Shown: in pieces, positions 18,401 through 28,300 of the stretch
How positions within the stretch are numbered: the stretch's first letter is position 1
How the letters are laid out: each line of letters opens with the position of its first letter
NCBI GenBank assembly: GCA_965230665.1
Contig: CBDDLM010000004.1
Span: 2,542,001 to 2,606,000, forward strand
Reading direction: 5' to 3'
Length of the DNA: 64,000 nucleotides
Source of the DNA: JAGNRR01 sp965230665
GTDB taxonomy: Bacteria; Bacteroidota; Bacteroidia; Chitinophagales; Chitinophagaceae
The notes under the pieces: model-generated
Seen by the model: only the letters and a program-made list of their open reading frames with translations
Told to the model about the DNA's origin: nothing
Databases searched by the model: none
Program-made: the position numbers and the translations under genes

Positions 18401-18579
18401 ATATGAAATCGTACGCCTATCACCCAATTAATCAAAAGCTTATGGCCACGCTCGACGAGAATAATTTTGCCACTTTTTATGAATACGACCAGGAAGGGAT
18501 TCTCGTGAGAACGAAGAAAGAAACTGAAAAAGGGATATTGACCTTAAAGGAAACCAGAATGTCAAAAAAGAAAAACTAG
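12475..18579 (+). CDS. giant SpvB/TcB-like RHS-associated exported protein
   Basis: 2034 residues. A signal peptide ends about residue 32 (TISWA). The opening block (SGPTQPEMTSFEPV, VDLFTGDFTYNIPLLDVEGY, then WVGLGWNINPGSLVRSVRG) is the N-terminal signature of Bacteroidota RHS-locus proteins related to SpvB/TcB, which form half of a hollow beta-cocoon. A Gly/Ser-rich low-complexity stretch lies at about 145-270. The C-terminus ends with YD-like motifs (YAYHPINQKLMATLDENN, FATFYEYDQEGIL). No toxin tip is present, so this looks like the B-type shell partner of the C-type RHS protein encoded 0.8 kb downstream. Tc toxins use such a pair to wrap an effector; the analogy is inference. Confidence 0.85.
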   Translation: MKLILKNSVFKRTARLLLLLMIFDIIRPTISWALTSGPTQPEMTSFEPVSTTDMVDLFTGDFTYNIPLLDVEGYPINISYHSGSNIEQEASWVGLGWNINPGSLVRSVRGVPDDFNGDRIEKDIHIKPEKNTKVNVGLAAELAGFKGLGANAGLYVNSSNYRGLSAGLDAGASIRFGMGSAGVNMGVNIGVGSQSGADINLNASVGFSSSARLGKEQTGSLGFGLGGATGYNSRGGWRDLSLSGNVSAQVSTQNAKIDGGGAESHMTSVGQASFSTTIPIGLQNFVPVITNKSTLLAISGKLGLGFEAFSAYPHADLGLTYSELSFDRDGSIDAYGYLNLQNAGPDDMLDFTRDRDGMFNKTMPNLPAGNMTYDIYSASAQGGGGLFRPFRNDFGSVYDPELKDKPKVSRTVGLEAGLGNLFEVAGDYDAHYTKMESGPWDEKKQSFLGRSTKINSAYEPTYFKQAGELTEVNESYYNGIGKTDPVTSMNESAAIAALKQKRNPRGRLIYFHNAAEASNREVSTSEYIQNYTDTAGLSNGVSTSKTNISRTDGLRDASQISEVVQIATDGTRFNYGIPAMNNVQREYAFSVGSGATKNIATSEVNFDTGDNTGANNKGIENYYSSTVTPAYAHSYLLTSVLSTDYVDLKGDGITDDDLGTYTKFNYSKKSSDYRWRFPYQKEDSTNLAQLNQGYLSDTHDDKGYYTVGSKEIWMLHSIETKNYCAEFYTSPRKDALGVKDAILQGSTHYANQGAYAAFVNDLTENGRQHKLDSIVLYNKHERFIKGSDAVPIKTVIFTYDYSLCKGVPNHVDAGSLNPDQTGKLTLKRIYTKYGLSDKNTISPYKFTYSAFNPDYNLACKNRWGAYKSLNTNLPNAEYPYVDQDDPDLDTYASAWQLTKVQLPSGGFLEVEYEADDYAYVQDRRAMEMFEIYGAGYSPDANTANKLYAGRTKPFDYIYFTRKSNEVPLSTLKQKYLGTDKTIYYNFAVDISKNGKYEPVRGYAKVLDIGACPNNSSIGYIKLQTRAVHRSSAVLNPIAYNALNLGRSSLNHLFYPGSDPNTSDLNNIIKGLAAAAVELINIFKNPMETFVSDGKAQVFNKSKSFVRLETPSMSKKGGGNRVKSLVLNDAWSGMVSNEGSSTYGSTYEYTLDDEKYGEISSGVASYEPMAGADENPFRQLAKYYEVSQGSKFPPNAPIELLQEGPVGEALYPSARVGYSRVEVKSIHAATARSAKVRTVSEFYTAKDFPLQAKSTGIKILENKTTHKSILKSVTNFKAEQGYSLVFNDMHGKPKRTVIARMRDVNNINKDELVSSVLYKYKTNAQGELDNNVQVLEYENSQGIVQKTKLLGQEVDVTKDCREKTEQTTTTTMHLNLNTFLIGVFPIPLPTGFGYGGAHARNFHSNVVTKVVQQYGVLEEVETVSENAKTVLKNELFDPVSGRTLMSSINNEFKDREYSMSYPGYWSNIHLAGAYQNIGYEEDNITIDFDHNTSAITDSLGTFIPNTPKNFTTGDELLVRYNGQDYKLWVVGAHKVGAGQYELIVDVRNYRNPPANWGKGHAAWTNCEVKIIRSGRRNVLENDVYNVTSLDHPVSNNLLRFAREKALSASASHYADWISVWITPEYDNEGYAETWVPQQGSPNVYLAGPYKYNPWVSGFARLGVSTDYVWRADRNYQLGHSRSDGIFDMNFGSLKTGAGFCEDCPGGLGSVGLEMLGNSHFLDHSLALGQTQYPGFITPNSFKSYSPYGTVLRSRDHVGVSSGAHYGYDHTLTTAVATNADCNEFIYDGFEDYELLKAEGLYDLIFSPFKDLFVKENRFPGNDLYKSYVPPVGASYSLSDAEAHAGLYSLSSGGGQMDVGIPISNLAFQSVNANISHFKSGAVNFTKKNVISVWVKKSNLSIPTAPSVTISHKNVPTVYSLERKTNSIEGWFLFEIETPAYPLIQSTGLYTWEQASITLHLPAGAYYDDIRCFPSSANMKSYAYHPINQKLMATLDENNFATFYEYDQEGILVRTKKETEKGILTLKETRMSKKKN

Positions 18580-18582
18580 TCT

Positions 18583-19380
18583 ATGAAGTATATAAAATAT
18601 AGTGTTATTGTTTTGCTTGGCTTTGCACTTTTGTTAGGGGTGACCTTTAGCTTGAAGAGTAGTCCTTCTGATGCTAAAGATCAGTACAGCCGGATTAGAA
18701 ATGCTGTTGCAGGTTATGATATGCTATCTTATGATTATAATTTTAGTTATCATTTTGCGGATGGATTAAAGCAACTTAATGGAACGCTTACTGCAACAAA
18801 AAAAATGGTGCTTGATGAGAATAAAGAATTAATTAGCTTTCGAACGGAAGGTTGGATTTATAAAGCATTACATGAGGAGCAACAAGTAGTGATTGCCGAT
18901 GTGAACAAACTTAAGAAGCAAGCAATACCACAGAAGACCGTAGTGCAGCATGACACCGTAGAGGTCGTAAAGGATAGTCTCTATAAAATTGTTGCGTCAG
19001 AAAACAAAGTTGGTTTGACTTCTTTTTTTATTCCAGATTCAACCTTGTTTAAGCACGGAACAATTCAACTAAGTAAAGACGAAAAACTGACACGGCTAGT
19101 TGTCAGCTTTGATCAAGAAACGATGATGGATAGTTTGATTATTCATTTTGACGAGCTTAATCAAAAGGTTGCCTATTTGAAATGTCAGTACCTACAACCT
19201 ACAACTTACAATCAACGTTTAGATGAAGATGAATACGTCAAGGTTGTTTTTACAGCGGATAATTTTAAGCTAAATGATACCGATTTTAGAACACCTGATT
19301 TGAATCAGTATTTTGTTGAAAGGGGAGGTAAAATACGCTTAAAGAAATATAAGAACTATCAACTTATTGAAGTTCAATAA
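18583..19380 (+). CDS. small membrane-anchored or exported protein between the two giant RHS genes
   Basis: 265 residues. The hydrophobic N-terminus (about 5-25, VIVLLGFALLLGVTFSL) is a signal peptide or single anchor. The rest looks like periplasmic beta structure and contains an acidic SYDYNFSY segment and DKNQ-rich strands, resembling LolA/outer-membrane-lipoprotein-carrier type folds only loosely. Family not recognised. It lies 3 bases after the SpvB-like gene and its 3' end overlaps a possible start of the RHS gene, so the three are transcribed together. Confidence 0.7.
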   Translation: MKYIKYSVIVLLGFALLLGVTFSLKSSPSDAKDQYSRIRNAVAGYDMLSYDYNFSYHFADGLKQLNGTLTATKKMVLDENKELISFRTEGWIYKALHEEQQVVIADVNKLKKQAIPQKTVVQHDTVEVVKDSLYKIVASENKVGLTSFFIPDSTLFKHGTIQLSKDEKLTRLVVSFDQETMMDSLIIHFDELNQKVAYLKCQYLQPTTYNQRLDEDEYVKVVFTADNFKLNDTDFRTPDLNQYFVERGGKIRLKKYKNYQLIEVQ

Positions 19381-19399
19381 ACACAGTAAAAGAATAGTT

Positions 19400-22300
19400 A
19401 TGATAAAATATGGTATTATAGGATTTCTTTTCTTTCAATTGCTTGTACTTCATAGCGATGCACAGCGTTTTGAGTTTAAGGACCATCGGTTTACTGAGTA
19501 TTTAAATCTGGCTACGGTATTGAATACGGTTGGCCAGCCAGACACCATAAAAGTAGAACATGATAAGTGGTCCGATATGGTTGCAAACAGCAATTGGTCC
19601 ACAAATTATGCCATTAAAAGTGTGCACAATTTAGTTAAGTTTTACGTTGTACATGATACCAATGTAATTAGCCATAAGTATACTTATAATTTACCAGTGA
19701 CAATTCTTGGTTGGTCTGATCCAACGGTCACTACACCAACAACCTTGTATGAAACATTGGTGATTAGCTACAATCCCGATTCCTTAGAAGTATTCCAAGA
19801 TCGTTTTAATCAAAAATATTCGGGATATCATAAAATGTGGATTATAGTAGATTCTGTCTTCCTAACAGATTATAGTCAAACACCACCTTTGCTGACCGCT
19901 TTGCCTAACCCTGTTCCTGCATCCTATACGCCTACATCTAGTTTACCTGGTATTAATTGTAGAATAGAAGGAGAGATCTGGCTGCAACGTTATGATAAGA
20001 TCAGTAATATGAATTTGACAGCGTCTAAGAATACAACGGCTGTTGCTTCCGAAGGAAAATTACGTGTAGAATGGACTCCTAGTGCTACGGTCAATCCAGT
20101 AGAACCCGCTTCATATCAGTTGGAATGGACGTATATCGATGATTATAAAATTACCAATTATGAACTTGGTACACTTGCGAATAAAAGTATCAGTGATCTG
20201 AAGTATGACTTTAAGTTCAATGCAACGCGTGTACTCACGAATAAACTTTATTATGATATTCCCTTAGTTTATAATAAAGGATATATTGCTTATCGTGTAC
20301 GAATGGTACGTCCGAGTTTGCAAGATTTTCAAACTCCGGAGTATGGAGCTTGGACTGTTGCAGCGGCTTCAGGAAATTTATCAAGTCTTACATCAGGTGA
20401 TTATTATTACCATTCAACTCCTCATAAGCATGATAGCTTGAATTGGAACTTCACAGTTTCTTATGCGGAAGAAGGAAAAAATAAGAATGTACTAAGCTAT
20501 TTTGACGGCTCCTTAAAAAATCGGCAAAGTATTACAAAGTTTAATAGTGTGCCCAATAGACTGGTTGTAGCGCAAAGTATTTATGACTATGAGGGGCGTC
20601 CTGCTATTTCGTTGTTGCCAACTCCCGTGGAGAAATCTAAATTGGATTACATTGCTAACCTTGCGGTTAATGATAACACGAGTGCTGCTTATACTGCATC
20701 GGATTTTGATACAGGAACAGGATGCCCAGAAACTATATTATCACCTCTATCAAATATTGCATTAGCTAATCAGTATTATTCTGTTCAAAATCCAAATAAA
20801 ACTGGTTTGCAGAAATATGTGCCGGATGCAGAAGGTTTTCCTTTTGTACATACGATCGTCTCACCTGAGAATTCTAGTAAGGTATTGAAACAGGGTGGTG
20901 CAGGTGATATCTTACAGATTGGGAAAGGCCACAATACAACCTATGAATATGTAAGCCCTTCGCAAACTGAACTGAATAGATACTTCGGATCGGAGTCTGG
21001 GTATTCAGAGTACTATAATAAAACAGTTTCTACAGACCCGAATGGACAAAGTTCTTTTGTAATTAAGAACTATAAGGATCAAGTGATGGCTACAGGTTTG
21101 TTAGGACTAGGGCCTGATACTACAAAGCACCCAGTGGAGATTTTTAATACCTATTCGGATACATCATCTTATACAGAGGATCTACTTTATGGGATGAGCT
21201 CTTCTTTGGTAAACAACCAACTGAGTTTAAGCAAACCATTCTATGCTGACTTAACAAGCAATAATTATACAGCACGTTATAACTTGACTTACGATGCCTT
21301 TCCTTTATGTCCACAAGATAGTCAGTACCTTACCATAGCAGCGCACTATAAGTATTCAATATATGATAACTGTGGACTTGAAAAAACAACCTTTTCCGAA
21401 ACATTAGGAACTTCAGGAATTTTAAAATCTCCGCCTGCGAGTACAACGATTAATTCAACAGGCACAACAAATACATTTAGCTTAGACAAAGGAAAGCATT
21501 ATGTAAATAAAACACTCACCTTAGATCGATCTGAAATTGTAAACAGTATTGATACATTTATAGAGAGCAAGCCAAGTTGCCTTTTAACGGAGGAGTATTT
21601 TATACGGAAGGCAGTAGAAGAAGAAACCTTCCCTTGCCCTCCAGAACAGGATGATCCGTGCGATGCGTATAGACAATTAATGTTGGATGATATGTATCCG
21701 TATATTGGAAAGTATGGTCACATCTTCCCGAATGCTGCTCCTTTATTTGGAAACGATTCAGCCTCTAGTTTTAGCATTTATTATTTTCATAATGGAACAT
21801 CGCATTTGACCACTTCATATGATACCATATTATCCACCTACACTAGTTCGCAAACGTTTCCTGGAACAACTACTGTGGCAAGCTATACCGTGTATTATTT
21901 CTATGATAATCCAATTGATGCTAATATCCTGTCTACAGATACAGTTTATCATTCCACAGATATGCCTGCCGATTCTACAGGTATTATCACCTTGATTGAT
22001 ACATTACTACTGCCTAATAATCCTATTCCAGGAGGGCATAGTCCCGATTCGATTCGTTATCGATATCAAATGTGTGCAGATCTACAGTTTCCTGATACGG
22101 TTCAATATCTAGGTAATACCTATACGAATATTGTTAGTCTTCCGGTTGATACATTTATTACAATCTTTAATGATGCAATTGCGGAAGCACTCCTGCCATT
22201 GCATCCAGAGTACTGTAAACTTAAGAACTGTGAGTTATTAAATGATCTATATGCCGATACGTTGTTAAGCCATAAAACAGTTGCTAATGCGGAGCGGGCA

Positions 22301-25300
22301 AATCTTTTTATGCTGAATGATATCATTCAAGCAGATCCGTTGTTGGGGACCATTCCATCTGATAGTCTGTTGTATATAAAAGGAGGGCAACACCGTATTG
22401 ATTCTATCTGCTTAACCATTGCCTATTGTGGTGGGGTAGATAGTTCGGTATCTCAAGGTTGTATGGATAGTATTTATAATACTGAATTAGCTGCTATTGA
22501 TGTTCAAGGAGCTTCGGCATCAGTACAGGATTTTTACTATGAAATGGTCATTCCAATGTATATAGCTAATCGAAAAACAAGGATACAAGATATTCTAGAT
22601 GCTACCAGCAATTCATGTGGCCCTTGTAATGTATGGCGCATGAGTTTAGTACCTCCGCCAGTTTTTCCTAGCGCCACCGCATCCTATATTACACAGGCAA
22701 CGAGCTCTAGTCAAAATGGATTGAATGCATTAACGATACCTGGAGGAGGGCAATTAACTTCTGTACTTACAAACCCTAACTTGTCCACGAGCTTTACGCA
22801 AGCGCAGGCAACACTTATTTATAATCAGTCCGTTGCTTCGCTATGCGACTCTGTAATTTCTCATGCTGTGAAAGCCTTTGAAAATTGTTCAAACAGTGCA
22901 GCGTTTTTGCCTGATTTAAAATTGGCTTTGTCGAATTATTATTGTTATGGTGCGGGAGTAGGACAAGATATGACACCTCATATTGTCGACTCTATATTAA
23001 CTGCTGTTCTTGGTACATATAGTTTAACGACATCCGATTTATGTAATGCTTATTTGTTCAATTATAAACCATTACCAAGTCCTACAATAGAGTCTGGAAA
23101 TAGAATTTGTAAAGAAACAAAGTACTATGAAGATGCAAAGGCCTTCTTTAACGTAGCCCAAGTAAAAACATCTATTACGAACTCCACATTGGCGTTTGTG
23201 AATATTAGCTCTACAACAAATTTATTCATGACACATCTTCGTAGTCTTACTGGAGGAACGTCTACTATTGCTATGACTTCAACTTACGATGCGGTTAAGC
23301 AGCAGTTTGAAATTCAGTTAGGCCCAGTAGCCAATCGTGTTAAGATTTGGCTACAGAAAACAAATACGACAGGAGACTGTGGTCTTGCACTGAATCAGGT
23401 TGACGCGTGGGAAGTTGAACGTATTAATTGTCTTAAGAAGAAGTATGCTCATGTAAATAATGCTCGTATCAATGAATTATCTTTTGATATGACGCTTAAG
23501 GTTACCGAAAATAGTGTAGTAAGTTATTGTCCTATTCTTGGTTGGAGCGATAAGGTAGAATTCATGCTTCGAAATACGACCCAACAAGCCGCAATAAATA
23601 GAAACATTAATTGTTTAGAGTTTAAAGAACTATATAAATCTTTGAAAGACTCCTTGAATAATTATGGTATTTCAATGTATCATCCGAACTACTATCGTTT
23701 CGCTACAAACTATCTAAACTATGGTCTTGATCGATCATATTTATGGTCAGACTATAAAGAGTTTATTTCGTCTTGTGCTTTAACAGATACTTTAGTGTTT
23801 AAGACTACTTACGCGCATTATCAGATTGGACGTTACGGAAGCTTAGCAAACTTGATGGCTGATTTGACCACGAACTATGGCTTAAACTATGCCAATACCC
23901 TTTACTATACCTATGGTACTCGACATAATGTACTTATTGATTTTTCTACAGTTCCTTATGATAAGTGGTTAGACCTCAAAAACTACCTCGATGCTTATAG
24001 TAGTTTATCAGGCCTTACCAAAACCTATATGCCAAGTTATAATAATACGACAACTATGGCTGAAGTGTTTATTCCCCGAACAACACCATTGCCTTCTACC
24101 TTAAGTCCTAATGATTTTGCAAATGCCACAGACATCTCAGTAGCAGGCCCTATTATGGTAAAGGTGTATCAGTCCAGTACTGTTTACGATACTTGTGATG
24201 TATATGGAGTTTATAAAACATCACCTTCGCTTGCCAATCATCTATTAGCGCAACATTCTGATGCATTTGTTGATTATATTAATGAGCACGCACCCATGTC
24301 AACTATTTTACGTGCAAACGATGGGCTCATACACGAAGATTATGCTAAGACGGAAAAACTAGATTTCCTATCTTACCAGTATGGTCTCTCCGAAAGAGAA
24401 CGGCCATTTATTAATGCGAAACTGGCCGAGGATTCTTTGTTGCAACACATATCGTCTTATAGTGGTAAATCTGTGCGCTACGATCATCCCTCAATACTCA
24501 ATCTATCGGAGGATTTATACATTGGGAATGCGAGCCAAACTGGTTTTGCAGGTTATGATCTTTTGTCAGATCTTTTAACCTATACTTCTTTAGTTAACGG
24601 GCCATTTAATGGAGGGGTTAATTCTTTATTTGGAACACATATTAATCAGTTTACAAACCTGAGTACAAGTGGAGGTGGGTTGACCGTTTATCCTTGTGGT
24701 GATGGAAGAACATGGTATTTTAGATTTTTTGACAGTCAAAGTGTATTGCATAATGCTTTTGTAGAAGCACCAGAACATATCCATGATCCTGCACAATACG
24801 CTTATCAGAGTATAGAAGTAGGACCGGGTGATAGCAATGCATATCGATTTACGGTCAAAATGCTTAAGGCAGCTTCAGGGCCTAATCCTGCTCATGAAGT
24901 CGTATGCTATGGTTACTCTGATTTTCCTGTTGGGAAGACTTTAAAATTAGATAAGGTTTTTCTTGCCAAGGACATATTCGACCGTTTTGAATATCGCGAT
25001 ACCATGAATTGTGAACGGGAAAGATTGCATAGAGCAATTGCCAAAGGTAAACGAGATTTTCAATTGTATAAAGATTCGGTACGAACAAAACTAGTAGGAG
25101 ACGCTTGGGTTTACATTACACAATCCGTTCAAGAAGAACTTTTATTGGGAACGAAAGACCAGAAGTATCACTTTACACTGTACTATTATGATCGTGCTGG
25201 TAATTTGGTACATACCATTTCACCAGCAGGTGTAAATCGTTTGAACAGTTTATCTAGTTTACATACTTCGGTAAACCAAGATCGGAATGATTTTAATCTA

Positions 25301-28300
25301 CCTGGGTCTAGTCCTGGAGGATATGACCCTGTTCATACTAAGCAAACAACCTATCAGTACAATACGTTGAATCAACCGATCTATCAGTCTACTCCTGACG
25401 GAGGAGAAACGCATTTTTATTATGATGTTGGAGGGCGTTTGGTTTTTTCTCAAAATGATAAACAAAAACCTGAACATAAGTATAGCTATACCCTATATGA
25501 TAATCAATCGCGAATAGCAGAAGTAGGAGAGTTTGTACATAAAACGCTCACTTTGGATCCAACTATTGGCAGTTCAACTACTAAGGCGGTCACAACTATT
25601 GAGAACTTTATACTGAGTCATCCTCGTACTGATGTTACAGCAACCGTTTATGACAATGAAGCGATTGATCTGAGCAATTATGACCATCAAAACAAACAGG
25701 ATAACTTAAGGAGTCGTGTTAGCTGTGTTAAGGTATTTGATATGCTAGCTCCTAAACGTCGCGGAGATACCATGAATACTTACGATTTTGCCACGCATTA
25801 CAGTTATGATATCTCGGGCAATGTGAAGTCATTGACGCAGGACTTCTACCACCTAGCCATAGCTCAGCAACGCTTTAAGCGTATAGACTATGACTATGAT
25901 TTGTATAGCGGAAAGGTCAACATGGTAAGCTATAACCGTGGGAAAGCAGATCAGTTTTATCAACGTTATGACTATGATGAAGATAATAGAATCATAAAAG
26001 CAGAGACAAGTCCTGATGGTGTTTATTGGGATGAGGATGCTAATTATCAATATTATGAGCATGGACCATTGGCACGTCATGGAATAGGTGATCTAAAAGT
26101 ACAGGCAGTTGATTATGCTTATACTATACAGGGTTGGTTAAAAGCAATGAATGGAGCGGTTTTAGATACAGCTTATGACATGGGTCATGATGGAAGTAGA
26201 ACTGTTTATGCTAGAGATATGATGGGACTAACCTTGGATTACTATCATAGTGATTATACTCCTATTGATAGCACATTGACCGTGAGTCAGATCAGTCAAA
26301 CATTAGCTCATCAAAACTTATACAATGGAAATATTGTTCGACAGAATTTATCATTGGATCCACTTCCTTACTTAAGTAAGCAATACAAGTATGATCCCTT
26401 AAATCGTATTGCCCATGCAAATTATTATGAAATAGATAAGGGAAATAATAATGCATTGGTGGCCACAGACTTTTATAAAAGTGATTATAAATATGACCCC
26501 GATGGTAATATAGAAGAACTAGTTCGGAATGGGAATAATATCTCCGCCTTACGGATGGACTCTATGAATTACGCTTATGATCCTGGGCAAGTCAATAACA
26601 AATTGCGAGAGGTGACAGATCAAGCAGCTAATAATTATAATAATCTAGATATTCAGCAACATGCGACATCGGCGGGCGATCGATTATTCTATGACCAAAT
26701 TGGTAATCTGATTAAAGATAATATTAATGGGAATGATTCCATTATTTGGAATTTGTATGGCAAGGTTAGTGAAGTGAGAAACGCAGATGGTACACGTTTA
26801 TACTTTAAGTATGATGGTGCTGGACACCGGATACAAAAAGCAGTTGTAAACAATTCTGATGATACCACATTTATTGAGTCAGAATATTACGTACGCGATG
26901 CTTCGGGTAATATATTAGCGGTTAATAGAAGCCATGACCAATACGCGCAAACAACAAGTGATTTTCTAAGTCAAGGTGCTATACCGTTTAGCGGATCTGT
27001 TGCGGATAGTTCTATTAACGCCGCTTTACAACTATCGGCAAATAGTGCTTGGCTTGCTGCAGGAATGCTTCAGGCTAGTAGGTCCTACCCAGCATTTACT
27101 GAAAGCATGATTCTATCAAGAAGCGCAAACTTCTTTTTGAGCGATAATACAGTAATGGGTAGTATGCTACATTCTGGTTTAACTTATCAAGCTGATCTAT
27201 TAAGCGATACTACAAACAACTATATACAGCAAGCCTTAAGTAAAAATTCTATGCATTTATTTGATGCATTAGCTTTAAATAAATATACCTATGAAAAGGC
27301 GATGGTTATCCTATGTAATAATTATTCAACCGTATATGAACGTATTTTGGCGGATCTCAATATTGCAGATACGTTCTCCTGCGCAAGCTCAGCATCAGAA
27401 GTCGCGGATATAATGATTGGAAACAGGAGTGATGTATTGCGACAGGCAGCTTATTATTTCGATACCGATACAAGTATGACAGATTCCTCGAGATTGCAAT
27501 TTGCGATATCAGCGATGGCAGATACCACCATCTATAATGCAGGACAGGATGGTGTTGTAGCCCATTGGCAAACACCTATAGCCTTATCATTGCACAATCA
27601 AATATTGGCAGATACGCAGTTCTGCTCAGGGCTTAAGAATTCATTTGCCACCCGTACCGAAATTATGGGTGAACTACAATCCTATATTGACCCATCACAA
27701 TTAGTTGGTATGGTTTACGCGGATAGTCCAATGGTCTTTTATCAAAGTTTTAGAAACACTTTAGGGACATCTGGTGTTGGTATTGCCCTGAATAAAAATA
27801 ATCGAGTAGATTTGCGTAGGTTGTATAATATAGCACATAATAAAATAGTAGACTTCAATTATACCCCGTCTATCTTACAAACCTATGAAGACGCTCATTT
27901 AAGTATGGATTACGGTTTGGCGGAGCATCATATGTATGGTAGCAGCCGTTTGGGGATTAAAGGGTATTGGTCTGGTGAAATGACTTATACTTGGGCCAAA
28001 GGAGATCCAATAAATCATGTAGATAGTGCCGTTATTAATGCAAGTAGACCATGGTTTAATTCAGCGCAGAATGAGTTCGTAGCTCAAAATAATGTGACAC
28101 CTATTCTGCCAGCAGCTTACGATGGTACTGCATGGAATAGCCGACGAATTTTAGGGCAGAAGCAATATGAATTAGTAAACCATTTGGGCAATGTACAGCT
28201 CACAGTTTTAGATAGATTAACACCTAAGGAGCATGATAATACGATAAGAACATGGTATGCCGATGCGAGTAATGTGTACGATCATTATCCGTTTGGGATG

